Source: Flavobacteriales bacterium (GTDB lineage: Bacteria > Bacteroidota > Bacteroidia > Flavobacteriales > CAJXXR01). Taken from it: a stretch of 64,000 bases of DNA. The notes under the pieces were generated by a model. The model searched no databases. It was not told the origin of the DNA and worked only from the letters and a program-made list of their open reading frames with translations. The stretch is from assembly GCA_025210805.1 (NCBI GenBank), contig JAOAQX010000005.1:185204-249203 (forward strand). The letters run 5' to 3'. Positions 36,553-46,819 of the stretch are shown piece after piece; position 1 is the first letter of the stretch, and the number at the start of each line of letters is the position of its first letter. Made by a program: the position numbers and the translations under genes.

Positions 36553-37158
36553 ATGATATATTTTATAGAAGGAAAAATAGAAGAATTAACCCCCACTTAT
36601 GTGGTTGTAAGTACACATGGGGTGGGGTATCATATTCAAGTATCGGTGCGTACCGCAGAACAATTACAAGAAGGAAGTAATATTCGTCTGCTCACACAAA
36701 TGATTGTAAAAGAAGACGCTCATCTACTTTTTGGTTTTGCCGATAAACTAGAAAGAGATACTTTTAATATGCTCATTACTGTATCAGGAATAGGGGTAAA
36801 CACCGCTAGAGTTATTCTATCTACTTTAAGTTCCAATGATGTCATCTCTGCAATTATGTATGATGATGACAACAGCTTTAAAAAAGTAAAAGGAATTGGA
36901 GCAAAGACCGCAAAAAGAATTATCTTGGACCTCAAAGATAAAGCATCAAAACTTCAGGTGGAAAGTATGATTGTGGAAGAAAGCTCAGAAATGACTTCTG
37001 GAAAACAACAATTCCATCTAAAAAACGAGGCTTTAACAGCACTAACGGTGTTAGGATTTTCATCTGCTCAATGTACCAAAGTACTAGATGCTATCTTGAA
37101 AAAGGAAGAAATATCGAGCGTAGAAGATTTAATTAAAAAAGCATTAGCAAAATTATAA
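36553..37158 (+). CDS. ruvA: Holliday junction branch-migration protein RuvA
   Basis: The 201-residue protein has the N-terminal OB fold (MIYFIEGKIEELTPTYVVV ... VGYHIQVS), two helix-hairpin-helix motifs (LITVSGIGVNTARVILS and VKGIGAKTAKRIILDLKDK) and the C-terminal RuvB-interacting domain (NEALTALTVLGFSSAQCTKVLDAI). It binds four-way junctions and drives branch migration with RuvB. The position directly before sprA is conserved in Flavobacteria. Confidence 0.97.
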   Translation: MIYFIEGKIEELTPTYVVVSTHGVGYHIQVSVRTAEQLQEGSNIRLLTQMIVKEDAHLLFGFADKLERDTFNMLITVSGIGVNTARVILSTLSSNDVISAIMYDDDNSFKKVKGIGAKTAKRIILDLKDKASKLQVESMIVEESSEMTSGKQQFHLKNEALTALTVLGFSSAQCTKVLDAILKKEEISSVEDLIKKALAKL

Positions 37159-37189
37159 TAAGAAACGACTTTTTGCGTTTTGGGTAGAT

Positions 37190-40100
37190 ATGAGTTTTAG
37201 AAGGTATAGTTTTTATTCGTTCTTATTATGGGTTTTCATTTTGGTAGGAGATTTTCAAGTCCTAGCTCAAGATGTTGATTCTTTGTTGTTTCCGCCAGAG
37301 AAACCGAGTAATTATTCGGACTCTGTGGGGTATGATGGAGCATCTGGAACCTATAATGTTCAAGGAGGAATTGGAGGAGTTTATTTAGATCCACCATCGG
37401 TAATGGATTTAGATGAGTACAAAAAGTATAATCAAGAGGCCATTTTAAATAAAAACTGGAGAGATCTTGCCAATAGTCGTGATACCGATTATGGTTTAGG
37501 AAAAAACAAAAACTCCAAACTTAAAAAACTAGCCAAAGAACAATTTGATAATCTGATTCCAGAGTATAAACTCATCAAAGAAAATATTGGGAAAATTTTT
37601 GGGGATGATGCAAAGTTCGATATGAAACTTCAAGGTAGCGTAGAACTGGACTTCCAGTTTAGACATACCTACCGAGATGATAAATCGATTCCCGAAGAAA
37701 TCCGTGGGAACACCACGTTTAAGATGGATAATGATATCCAAGTAAACGCCACAGGAAGCATCGGTGATAAACTGAATTTGAATACTGATTTCCTTACCAA
37801 ATCCCTTTTTGGAAGAAGAAATGAAGTAAACCTTACCTATGAAGGAGAAGAGGACGAAATTATTAAACTGGTTCAGTTAGGAAATGTCAATATGCCTCTT
37901 CCCGGAACGTTAATTACGGGTTCTCAAGATCTTTTTGGAGTTAAAACACAACTTCAATTTGGTCCTACAAAAGTAACCGCAGTAATTTCTGAACAAAGAA
38001 CAGAAAGTAAATCGATCCAAGTAGAAAATGGAGGACAAAAAACCCGTTTTGAGTTCTATGCGGATAATTATGACGATAACCGTCACTTTTTTGTAGATCC
38101 ATATTTCTATAATAACTACGACAAGTCATTAGAGCAGATGCCATTTGTGAACTCATTGGTGCAAATTACCAAAATGGAAGTTTGGATTACCAATACCCGA
38201 GCAAATGTGGATGACCTTAGAGATGTATTTGCACTTACAGACGTAGGAGGAGATGGAAGTATATTGCCAGATAATAAGAACAATAACCTAAATCCTCAAG
38301 ATTTAGTAGCTGCCAATGGAGATTTTAGAGTTTTTAGTAACCTAAATTCAGCCGCAAGTTCTCAAGGTCTTAAAATATTAAAAGACTACGAAAAGATTGA
38401 AAAAGCTCGAAAATTACAACCGAACGAATATACTTTTCATCCACAATTAGGATATGTTTCTTTAAACAGAAAACTGAACGATGGAGAGGTTTTGGCCGTA
38501 GCTTTTCAATATACCTACAATGGAGAAGTGAAACAAGTAGGAGAATTTTCTGATCAACTACTTTCTCCAAATACCTTAATGTTGAAACTCGTAAAGCCTA
38601 CTATTCTAGATATAAGTCATCCTACTTGGAAACTGATGATGAAGAATATTTATAGGTTAGATGCATATCAAGTTGATAGAGAAGATTTTGAGTTAAATGT
38701 TTTATATAAGCAGCCTTCATCGGGAACAAAACTGAGATACCTTCCAGAAGACGGAATGAAGAAAAAGCAGCTAATAGAAGTGCTTAATCTTGATAATTTG
38801 AATGCCAATGGTGATCAAGGAAGAGATGGTTTTTTCGATTTTATTGATAATCCACCACTAACAGTAGATCCTAGTAAAGGAAGAATTATTTTCCCGATGG
38901 TAGAACCCTTTGGAAGTTATATCAAAAATAAAATATTAGAACTCACAACTTTAACCAGTGAACAAGCTGATGCTTATGCTTTTGATGAACTTTACTCTGG
39001 AACACAGAATGATGCCCAGCAGAAACCAGAAAAAAATAGATTCATCATCCAAGGAGCTTATAAATCTCAGTTTGGATCAGAAATTACGATTCAAGGGGCA
39101 TTTAACCTTAAAAAAGGTTCTGTAGTTGTAAAACAAGGATCCGAAAAACTGGTTGAGGGGAAAGATTTTATTGTAGATTATAATGTAGGACGAGTTTCTA
39201 TTATTAACGAAAGTAAGCTCAACTCAGGAACTCCTATTACAATAAGTGTAGAGTCTGAATCAATTGCATTAAACACCAAAAGATTCATCGGTTTAAGAGT
39301 GGATCATCAAGTAAATGACAAATTGGTTCTAGGTGGATCATTTGTAAGTCTAAGAGAAACACCATTGACTAATAAAGTAAACTTTGGTCAAGAACCACTC
39401 AATAACAGTATTTGGGGAATAGATGGAACGTATCAAACAGAAGTACCCGCTTTAACGAGGTTGGTAGATAAATTACCATTTTATGAAACTACGGCAAAAT
39501 CAAACATATTTGTGGATGCCGAATTTGCACAGTTTTTACCCGGTCACCCTTCTATAATTGATGTAGATGCAGGAGGAACTTCTTATTTAGATGATTTTGA
39601 AAACGGAGAAGTAAAACTTTCTATTTTATATCCTTATAACTGGAGATTATCTTCAATTCCATTGGGAACAGATAATAGTGGAGGTTTATTTCCTGAAGCA
39701 GAAAAATACAACGATATAAAATCTGGTTTTAACCGAGCTCATTTACAATGGTTTCAAATTAGTGATTTATTTTACCAAAGAACAGCACCTGCAAACATCA
39801 AAGATAATGATGTGATTTTGACGGATCCTTACCAAAGAGATATTCGTAAAACAGAAATTTTTGAGAACAAAGATTTAGCTGCAAATGAAATTGATAGAAT
39901 CAGACCGCTAAACCTTGTTTTTGATCCTACTGAGCCAGGTCCTTATAATTTTGATGTAGATGCTACCGATGTTTCTAAAGGACTTACTGATGAGGGAAAA
40001 CTAGCAGATCCTAAAACCCGTTGGGGAGGAATGATGCAGTTCATTAATAATTCAGATTGGGAAGCAAGCAATGTAGAGTATATTGAGTTTTGGATGATGG

Positions 40101-43100
40101 ATCCATATATCAATCAGCCAGATCATAAGGGAGGAAATTTCTATATCAATATCGGAAATATAAGCGAAGATATTTTACAAGATTCCAGAAAATCTTTTGA
40201 AAACGGACTTCCAACACCCAATAGTACTTCTACGATAGATACAACGGCATGGGGATTGGTTTCAAATTCTCAGATTTTTACCAGAAATTTTGATAATACA
40301 GACGGAGCCATACAGGATGTTGGATACGATGGAATGAATGATGAACAAGAAGCCAATTTTGCACCAGTGGCTGGAGATATTAAGTTACCCTATCTTAAAA
40401 GACTTTCTCAAAAGATAGATGATAACGGAGTCTATTTTCAAAAAAGATATAATGACCCTGCAAACGATAATTATATCCACTTTTTGGGTTCACAATGGGA
40501 TGATAAAAATGCAGATATTATCACAAGATACTCTCAGTATAATGGAATGGAAAACAATACCTTCAATGATTATATAGGAAACGGATCTACTGTTCCAGAT
40601 CTTGAAGATATAGATAGAAACAACACACTAAACGAAACACAAGGATATTATCAATACAAGGTGAGCCTAGATCCAGATAGTATGACGCTTGATCATCCTT
40701 ATATTGTTCAGAAAAAAGAAAATAAAGGACCCTTAAACAATACAGATTGGTATCTTTTTAGAATTCCGATTAGAAATTATCATCAAAAATTCGGAAATGT
40801 ATCAGATTTTAAATCGATTCGTTTTCTAAGATTCTTTCTTCATGGATTTGAGGAGGAAGTAAAATTAAGATTTGCAACACTAAGTACCGTTAGAGGAAAC
40901 TGGAGACAGCTCGATAATATTGTAGATGAGACAGATAAGGAAGCACCGAGTGCAAGCTTTCAGATTTCTTCTGTAAATATTGAAGAACACGCTAATAAAG
41001 AGCCAATTCCTTATGTGTTGCCTCCAGGAATTACTCGTGAATTAATAGCAGGAGCAAATAGTAGATTAATCCAAAATGAGCAATCACTTTCTCTTAGAGT
41101 TTGTGATTTACCTGAGGGAAAAAGTAAGGCAACGTATAGAAATTTTGGTGTAAACCTTAATAACTATAAAAATCTCCAAATGTTTGTACATGCCGAAGAA
41201 CTCAATGGACTCCCGTTGAATGATGGGGATGTTTCCGTGTATGTAAGATTAGGTTCGGATTATCAAGAAAACTATTATGAATATGAGATTCCTTTAGAAA
41301 TCACCAAAGGAGCTACCTCAGACCCAGAGGCAATATGGCCTTCGAAAAATAGATTGAATATTGAGCTCCAAAAATTAATTGAACTCAAACTAGAACGTAA
41401 TAAAAAAATTGTTTCTACAGCAGGACAGCCTGATGAAGTTTCTTTTTCAAAAAGATACAAAACCATACTCAATGGAAATAATGTATATATAAAAGGTAAC
41501 CCTACCTTGTCGGAGGTTCAAAACGTAATGATAGGGGTGAGAAACACCAGTAATGACGGAGATAAATGTGCCGAAATTTGGGTAAATGAACTTAGAATGT
41601 CGGGGATAGAACAAGAAAGCAGTATCGCTTTTAGAGGGCAGTTTAAAACAAATTTTGCCGATTTTGCCGATTTAAATTTAAGTGGATCTTATACTGAGGC
41701 AGGTTTTGGAGCATTGGATCAAAGTCTTAGAGAAAGAAAATTTGAAACAGTAAGAGATTTTTCTGTGAACACCACATTACAAGCAGGAAAATTGTTTCCA
41801 AAAAATTGGGGAATTAATTTACCCGTATATTATGGAATCACTGATTTGAAAACGACTCCAAAGTTTAATCCACTCGATCAAGATGTTGAATACCAAGAAG
41901 CACTAGATAATGCTCCCACAGAAGAACTGCGAGCACAAATTCAAAATAGTGCTGAAACAGTTTCTAAATACACCAATTTTAATGTAGCAAACTTTAGTGT
42001 AAAGCCAAAAATGAAAGGAAACCCGATATACAATCCTGGGAATGTAAACCTTTCTTTTTCGCACACAAAACTAGAAGAACGCTCACCAACAATTGAAAGA
42101 AACCTAGAAGAAAGAACCAAAGCTAAAGTAGCTTATGCATATTCTCCAAAAGTGAAACCAATAAGACCTTTTAGTAAAATAGGCTTTATTAAAAAATCAA
42201 AACTTTTGAGACCCATTAAGGAATTAAATATCGGTTTAATTCCAAGTTCATTTTCTTATAGCTATGTGGTAAATAGAACTTTTAGAGAAAACAAAATTCG
42301 CTCGGTGCGTACTTTGGGCGATGATTCAGAACCTTTTGAATTCGATCCGATTTTTAGCCAGTCTTTAACAATGGATCAAAATATTGGGATAAAACATGAT
42401 TTAACAAAATCTTTAAAGTTAAACCTCAATGCTACCACAAATATGGTTTGGGAAGGAGATAAGCTTGATGAGCCAACTCCACAACGTGAATGGGTAAACG
42501 CTGCACTGAGAGGAGATTCGATAAGAACATATCACCAAGATTTTAATGCAAATTACACTTTGCCATTACGCTATTTTCCAGTTTTAGATTTTATTTCGGG
42601 TAGAGCGTCTTATAAAGCAGCTTATGACTATATAGGAGCAAACTCAATCACCAATAGATTTGGAAACACCATTCAAAACCAAAGAGATATTCAATTGAAT
42701 GCTAAATTGGACCTGAAAAAGCTCTATAAAAAAATCCCTGGGGTAAAAAGATACTATAATGTAAAGCCAAAAAAGAAAAAGAAAAAATCTTTAAAAACTT
42801 CGAAAAAACTTACAGAGCTCAAAACATTAAACAAACAAGATACCCTAAAGGATAAAAATGGAGTAAACCTCTCTCCAGAGGAGAATGAAAAAGAAAAAGC
42901 AAAACTCCAAAAGAGTATTGATAAACTGAATAAAAAACTCAAAAAACAAAGAGAAAAAGAGAAAAAACAAGCAGAAAGAGCCCGTAAAAGAAGAAAGAAC
43001 AAGGATAAATTTAATCCAGTAGAAACTTTGGTGAAATTAATAACCTCTGTAAAAAAGATAGATGGAACTTATACACAGTCTAGAGGGATGGATTTGCCAG

Positions 43101-44425
43101 GATTCAAGCACGATGCAGAAAGGTTTGGATCTTCAGGGAGTTTTACACAACCTACTCTTGGTTTTATGTTCGGGCAGCAAGATCGTTTTGGTACTCATAA
43201 TGAAAATTTGATAGATTATGCGGGAAGAAACAAATGGATTGTTACAGATTTTAATCTGAATTCACAGTATAACGAAATCATCAAGGAAAAGCTGAATTTA
43301 ACAGCTCGTGTGGAACCATTAAAACGATTCACAATAAATTTAACTGCCAATAGAGATTATTCAAAAAGAACCTCTTTCTTATTTAAAAATATCCATGATG
43401 ATCCTTTAGTAACACCAGAATTTAGAGTGTTAAATACCAATGAAACGGGGCAGTTTTCTATGACGAGTTTTACATTAAATACGGCCTTTACGGATGCCGA
43501 TGAGTTATTTAATACCTTCTTGGAAAACAGAAAAATAATTGCAGATCGAGTAGCAAAAGACTATCAGCAACAATATACCCCAAATCAGTCAATTCAATAT
43601 TCTGATGAATTTCCAGTAGGATTCAATGGAAGATCTCAAGAAGTATTGATTCCTACTTTTTTGGCGACGTATTCTGGAAGAAATGTTAACAGTTCAGATT
43701 TAGGTAAATTCCCTGCTATTCCACTGCCAAATTGGAATATCAGATATGATGGTCTAAAAGACATCAAGTGGTTAAAAAAGAGCATAAGTCGTTTGTCGCT
43801 TTCTTCTTCTTATACCTCAAAATACACCATCAGTTCATTCCAAAGAAATTTATTGTTTGACCAAACCAACAATAAATTTGTATATGGAGCAAATGATAAC
43901 AAAGATTTAAGTGGAAACTTTATTCCAGAATATCAAATAAACCAAGTGGTGATCTCAGAAAAACTGACTCCGCTAAAAATTGACTTGAAACTCAGAAGCG
44001 GATTTAGTTTTAATACAGAATACAAAACAAGTAGAGATATAAGTTTAAATATAGACAATAGCCAGATGCTAGAAAGAAATACCTACTCCTATGTAATAGG
44101 TGCAGGATATTCTATAAACGATGTGAAATTATTTAAAGGAGGATTGGGTAAATCTAAAATCCCAAGAAGAATGGAGTTTAAATTCAACCTTGGAATTAAC
44201 CAAGATAGATCCTTGATAAGAAATATTTATGATTCAGCTTCTCAAGTGAGTGCGGGTAGAAGACAATTCACACTTTCTTCTAGTATTGCTTATACCATAA
44301 ATGAATTTTTAAACGGATCTGTTTATTTTGATAGAAACAATAGTTTAAACTTTGTTCAAGCAAGTTTTGGAACTACTCAAAGTGTATTTGGGTTCAAAAT
44401 CCGTTATACTTTAAATCAAAAGTAA
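37190..44425 (+). CDS. sprA: T9SS outer-membrane translocon SprA (Sov)
   Basis: The 2411-residue protein starts with a signal peptide (FQVLAQDVDS) and the conserved early region MDLDEYKKYNQEAILNKNW, followed by KFDMKLQGSVELDFQFRH and LNLNTDFLTKSLFGRRNEVNLTYEGEEDEIIKLVQLGNVNMPLPGTLI-type barrel strands (quoted only in part here). It ends with a barrel strand FGFKIRYTLNQK. SprA forms the 36-strand pore through which T9SS cargo crosses the outer membrane. Around residues 1855-1945 there is a highly Lys-rich, coiled-coil-prone insert (KPKKKKKKSLK ... KKQAERARKRRKNKDKF). The gene follows ruvA by 31 bp and is 76 bp from gcvH, as in other Flavobacteria. Confidence 0.95.
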   Translation: MSFRRYSFYSFLLWVFILVGDFQVLAQDVDSLLFPPEKPSNYSDSVGYDGASGTYNVQGGIGGVYLDPPSVMDLDEYKKYNQEAILNKNWRDLANSRDTDYGLGKNKNSKLKKLAKEQFDNLIPEYKLIKENIGKIFGDDAKFDMKLQGSVELDFQFRHTYRDDKSIPEEIRGNTTFKMDNDIQVNATGSIGDKLNLNTDFLTKSLFGRRNEVNLTYEGEEDEIIKLVQLGNVNMPLPGTLITGSQDLFGVKTQLQFGPTKVTAVISEQRTESKSIQVENGGQKTRFEFYADNYDDNRHFFVDPYFYNNYDKSLEQMPFVNSLVQITKMEVWITNTRANVDDLRDVFALTDVGGDGSILPDNKNNNLNPQDLVAANGDFRVFSNLNSAASSQGLKILKDYEKIEKARKLQPNEYTFHPQLGYVSLNRKLNDGEVLAVAFQYTYNGEVKQVGEFSDQLLSPNTLMLKLVKPTILDISHPTWKLMMKNIYRLDAYQVDREDFELNVLYKQPSSGTKLRYLPEDGMKKKQLIEVLNLDNLNANGDQGRDGFFDFIDNPPLTVDPSKGRIIFPMVEPFGSYIKNKILELTTLTSEQADAYAFDELYSGTQNDAQQKPEKNRFIIQGAYKSQFGSEITIQGAFNLKKGSVVVKQGSEKLVEGKDFIVDYNVGRVSIINESKLNSGTPITISVESESIALNTKRFIGLRVDHQVNDKLVLGGSFVSLRETPLTNKVNFGQEPLNNSIWGIDGTYQTEVPALTRLVDKLPFYETTAKSNIFVDAEFAQFLPGHPSIIDVDAGGTSYLDDFENGEVKLSILYPYNWRLSSIPLGTDNSGGLFPEAEKYNDIKSGFNRAHLQWFQISDLFYQRTAPANIKDNDVILTDPYQRDIRKTEIFENKDLAANEIDRIRPLNLVFDPTEPGPYNFDVDATDVSKGLTDEGKLADPKTRWGGMMQFINNSDWEASNVEYIEFWMMDPYINQPDHKGGNFYINIGNISEDILQDSRKSFENGLPTPNSTSTIDTTAWGLVSNSQIFTRNFDNTDGAIQDVGYDGMNDEQEANFAPVAGDIKLPYLKRLSQKIDDNGVYFQKRYNDPANDNYIHFLGSQWDDKNADIITRYSQYNGMENNTFNDYIGNGSTVPDLEDIDRNNTLNETQGYYQYKVSLDPDSMTLDHPYIVQKKENKGPLNNTDWYLFRIPIRNYHQKFGNVSDFKSIRFLRFFLHGFEEEVKLRFATLSTVRGNWRQLDNIVDETDKEAPSASFQISSVNIEEHANKEPIPYVLPPGITRELIAGANSRLIQNEQSLSLRVCDLPEGKSKATYRNFGVNLNNYKNLQMFVHAEELNGLPLNDGDVSVYVRLGSDYQENYYEYEIPLEITKGATSDPEAIWPSKNRLNIELQKLIELKLERNKKIVSTAGQPDEVSFSKRYKTILNGNNVYIKGNPTLSEVQNVMIGVRNTSNDGDKCAEIWVNELRMSGIEQESSIAFRGQFKTNFADFADLNLSGSYTEAGFGALDQSLRERKFETVRDFSVNTTLQAGKLFPKNWGINLPVYYGITDLKTTPKFNPLDQDVEYQEALDNAPTEELRAQIQNSAETVSKYTNFNVANFSVKPKMKGNPIYNPGNVNLSFSHTKLEERSPTIERNLEERTKAKVAYAYSPKVKPIRPFSKIGFIKKSKLLRPIKELNIGLIPSSFSYSYVVNRTFRENKIRSVRTLGDDSEPFEFDPIFSQSLTMDQNIGIKHDLTKSLKLNLNATTNMVWEGDKLDEPTPQREWVNAALRGDSIRTYHQDFNANYTLPLRYFPVLDFISGRASYKAAYDYIGANSITNRFGNTIQNQRDIQLNAKLDLKKLYKKIPGVKRYYNVKPKKKKKKSLKTSKKLTELKTLNKQDTLKDKNGVNLSPEENEKEKAKLQKSIDKLNKKLKKQREKEKKQAERARKRRKNKDKFNPVETLVKLITSVKKIDGTYTQSRGMDLPGFKHDAERFGSSGSFTQPTLGFMFGQQDRFGTHNENLIDYAGRNKWIVTDFNLNSQYNEIIKEKLNLTARVEPLKRFTINLTANRDYSKRTSFLFKNIHDDPLVTPEFRVLNTNETGQFSMTSFTLNTAFTDADELFNTFLENRKIIADRVAKDYQQQYTPNQSIQYSDEFPVGFNGRSQEVLIPTFLATYSGRNVNSSDLGKFPAIPLPNWNIRYDGLKDIKWLKKSISRLSLSSSYTSKYTISSFQRNLLFDQTNNKFVYGANDNKDLSGNFIPEYQINQVVISEKLTPLKIDLKLRSGFSFNTEYKTSRDISLNIDNSQMLERNTYSYVIGAGYSINDVKLFKGGLGKSKIPRRMEFKFNLGINQDRSLIRNIYDSASQVSAGRRQFTLSSSIAYTINEFLNGSVYFDRNNSLNFVQASFGTTQSVFGFKIRYTLNQK

Positions 44426-44501
44426 AAATGTTTTTGGATTTTAATACGTATTATTTGAGATTGAAAACGTATTTTTGGAAAAAATTTTGACGTAAAACAA
44501 G

Positions 44502-44879
44502 ATGGAAGGAATCGATAAACTAAAGTACACAAAGGACCACGAATGGGTTCGTGTAGAAGGTGATGTAGCCTACGTAGGAATTACAAAATTTGCTCAAGGA
44601 GAACTTGGCGATATCGTATATGTAGATATCGAATCTGAGGGAGAAGACCTAGAAGAAGGTGAAGTTTTTGGAACAGTTGAAGCGGTAAAAACAGTTTCAG
44701 ATTTGTTTATGCCTATTTCTGGTGAAATCGTTGAATTTAACGAAGAGCTAGAGACTACACCAGAACTCGTAAATCAAGAGCCATTTGGAAAAGGATGGAT
44801 GATTAAAATAGCTATTTCAAAACCAGAGGAATTGGATACTCTAATGAGTAGAGAAGCGTATTTAGACCTAATTGGATAA
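44502..44879 (+). CDS. gcvH: Glycine cleavage system H protein
   Basis: The 125-residue lipoyl carrier protein begins [23 protein letters not shown] and carries the lipoylation site Lys63 in [13 protein letters not shown]. The C-terminal [11 protein letters not shown] is also conserved. It shuttles the aminomethyl group between the P, T and L proteins, none of which is in the window. Placement between sprA and a VanZ-like gene is a known Flavobacteria arrangement. Confidence 0.96.
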   Translation: MEGIDKLKYTKDHEWVRVEGDVAYVGITKFAQGELGDIVYVDIESEGEDLEEGEVFGTVEAVKTVSDLFMPISGEIVEFNEELETTPELVNQEPFGKGWMIKIAISKPEELDTLMSREAYLDLIG

Positions 44880-45255
44880 AACGATCTTAAATAAAATTTT
44901 TTGGTGGACAGTTTTTGGGGTAATAACTTTTGGGAGTTTAGCCCCATCTGATAATATTCCACCAGAAATCTCAACTTTAAACGACAAATGGCTACATTTT
45001 TTTATGTATGCCATTTTTTGTACGGCAGCTTGGAGCGGTCTTATTGCATACCATAAAAACATTCTCGAGACTCAACGTGTTCTCTTAGCGTATGTTTTTT
45101 CAATTTTTTACGGTGGATTTATGGAACTCATGCAATATTATGTCGTACCAGGTCGTTATGGAGATATATTGGATTTCGTAGCAAATACTATTGGAAGCAG
45201 TCTCAGTGTTACTTTAATTTTAATTTATCAGTGGATTGCTAAAAAAATGAAGTAG
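44872..45255 (+). CDS. VanZ-like family membrane protein
   Basis: The 127-residue protein appears to start at TTG 44872, overlapping the gcvH stop codon by 8 bp; no ATG occurs before residue 46, and the frame is coding from the first residues. It has four hydrophobic helices and the VanZ pattern [19 protein letters not shown], followed by [30 protein letters not shown]. VanZ-like proteins are linked to teicoplanin resistance in enterococci, but chromosomal Bacteroidota members have no proven function. It sits in the sprA - gcvH - vanZ - tonB order common in Flavobacteria. Confidence 0.82.
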   Translation: MDKTILNKIFWWTVFGVITFGSLAPSDNIPPEISTLNDKWLHFFMYAIFCTAAWSGLIAYHKNILETQRVLLAYVFSIFYGGFMELMQYYVVPGRYGDILDFVANTIGSSLSVTLILIYQWIAKKMK

Positions 45256-45321
45256 GTCGATATTCCATTAACATTTTTTGCATAATTTAGTGACGAATTC
45301 TCAAACAATACAGGAAAACGT

Positions 45322-46038
45322 ATGATAGAAAAGAAAAATCCTAAGAAAGATCTTGAGAACAAAAGATTGACTTTTGTCCTGATCGGTCTTGTAATTGCCT
45401 TATTAGTTTCCTATTCGGCAATTAACTATAAAGTCTATGAAAAATCTGAATCAGCAGGTTTGGGTGAATTAGTAGTTGAGCAAATAGATGACGAAGAAGT
45501 AACCGTAACTCAGGAACAGAAAACACCGCCACCACCGCCACCGCCACCGCCACCACCAGTAGTAGTTGTAGTAGATGACAAAGTGGAGATTAAAGAAGAG
45601 GCTATTTTCCAAGACGCAGAAACCGATGAAGAAGAAGAAATCGAAATTGTGGAGGAGGAAGAAGAAGTTGAAACAGATGAAGTATTTAACTTTGCCGTTG
45701 TAGAAGACAAGCCTGTATTTCCTGGATGTGAGAAAGAGAAAACGAAAGCTGAAAAATCGAAGTGTTTTAACATGAGTGTAATGAAGCACGTTAGAAAAGT
45801 TTTCAAATACCCAAAGCTTGCAAAGCAAATGGGAACACAAGAAAAGGTATATGTAGAATTTGTTATCGGAAAATCTGGTAAAATAGAATCTACAAGAATC
45901 CTAAGAGGGAAAGACAAACACTTAAAAGCAGAAGCGATAAGAATTGTGAAATCACTCCCAAAAATGAAACCAGCAAAACAAAGAGGAAAAGCTGTAAAAA
46001 TGAAATATACGCTACCTATCAACTTTAAGTTGAAATAA
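45322..46038 (+). CDS. tonB: Energy transducer TonB
   Basis: The 238-residue protein has one N-terminal transmembrane helix (LTFVLIGLVIALLVSYSAI), then an acidic periplasmic stretch and a run of 11 prolines encoded by CCA/CCG triplets. A Val-rich and Glu-rich spacer follows, then the C-terminal TonB domain (about 145-238), including VYVEFVIGKSGKIESTRILRG, EAIRIVKSLPKMKPAKQRGK and YTLPINFKLK. It transmits proton-motive force from ExbBD to outer-membrane receptors such as the two encoded here. The poly-Pro run follows TM-QEQKT and likely forms a rigid polyproline helix. It ends with a strong terminator. Confidence 0.93.
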   Translation: MIEKKNPKKDLENKRLTFVLIGLVIALLVSYSAINYKVYEKSESAGLGELVVEQIDDEEVTVTQEQKTPPPPPPPPPPPVVVVVDDKVEIKEEAIFQDAETDEEEEIEIVEEEEEVETDEVFNFAVVEDKPVFPGCEKEKTKAEKSKCFNMSVMKHVRKVFKYPKLAKQMGTQEKVYVEFVIGKSGKIESTRILRGKDKHLKAEAIRIVKSLPKMKPAKQRGKAVKMKYTLPINFKLK

Positions 46039-46065
46039 GAGAAACGTATTATTCGGAGAATATAT

Positions 46066-46103
46066 AAAACCACTTTCAAAATTTATTTGAAAGTGGTTTT
46101 TTT
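46066..46103 (+). terminator. Rho-independent terminator after tonB
   Basis: Two exactly complementary 15-nt arms (AAAACCACTTTCAAA at 46066-46080 and its complement at 46086-46100) with a 5-nt loop are followed by further T residues. It lies 27 bp after the tonB stop codon and closes the gldA-to-tonB block. Confidence 0.9.
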
Positions 46104-46165
46104 AATTAAGCTTTTTTGAATTCATACAAGAATGTAATATATTCGGAACAAATAAAAACACAATC

Positions 46166-46819
46166 ATGGCTAAAAATAAATTTGCTTTTATAGGTTTTGG
46201 AGATCTAGGCTTACAACTATACCACTTGGTATTAGACTCAGTTACTAATATTGATGAAATGATTGTTTTTGATGATCAGCTAAACCCTAATACTTATGAA
46301 TTTATTGATTCAATTCATCCTTTTTTAAACTATAGTGATCATCAATTTGAAAATTACCAATTTGTAATTGCATTAGGGTATAAACACTTGATTTTAAAGC
46401 AAAGAATAATGGATGAACTACTTTCAAAGGGACGAATAGTGCCTAATATCATTCATTCAACATGTTTTATACACCCCACAGTTATTATAGGGAATGGAAA
46501 TGTATTTTATCCTTTATCAAATATTGATATCAACGTGGAGATTGGAAATGGGAATTTGTTTAATAATAGCGTAGTCATTTCTCATGACAACAAAATAGGT
46601 CATTCAAATTTTGTTGCTCCATCAGCTTGTTTTTGCGGTGCCGTGAAGATCGGAAATCAAAATTTCATTGGAGCACATGCCACTATTTCAAATTCAATAA
46701 AAATAGGTTCAAATTGTGCCATTTATCTGCGAACAGCGGTAACCAAAAATTTAGAAGATGGGGAAGCTGCAATTGGGTATCCAATGAAAAAGTTAAAAAA
46801 CAAGCTCGTCTTAAAATAA
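46166..46819 (+). CDS. NeuD/PglD-like sugar O- or N-acyltransferase
   Basis: The 217-residue protein has an N-terminal Rossmann-like domain (FAFIGFGDLGLQLYHLV) that binds the nucleotide sugar in PglD/NeuD enzymes, then a left-handed beta-helix of hexapeptide repeats from about residue 95 (for example GNGNVFYPLS, IGNGNLFNNSVVISHDNKIG, IGSNCAIYLRTAV). The acetyl-CoA-binding hexapeptide turns and the His of ISHDNKIGH (candidate general base) are visible. It probably acylates a UDP-sugar used for glycan synthesis. It is on the opposite strand from the three glycan genes that follow and is bounded on its right by repeat copy D, which starts at its stop codon. Confidence 0.83.
   Translation: MAKNKFAFIGFGDLGLQLYHLVLDSVTNIDEMIVFDDQLNPNTYEFIDSIHPFLNYSDHQFENYQFVIALGYKHLILKQRIMDELLSKGRIVPNIIHSTCFIHPTVIIGNGNVFYPLSNIDINVEIGNGNLFNNSVVISHDNKIGHSNFVAPSACFCGAVKIGNQNFIGAHATISNSIKIGSNCAIYLRTAVTKNLEDGEAAIGYPMKKLKNKLVLK

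Noticed and set aside
45525..45555. Tandem repeat that could suggest a CRISPR or VNTR
   Set aside because: It is a short coding CCA/CCG tract with no spacers.
45469..46079. Long minus-strand frames rich in Ser, Gly or Phe opposite tonB
   Set aside because: They are shadows of the TonB triplet repeats and coding strand; the sense protein has full TonB features.
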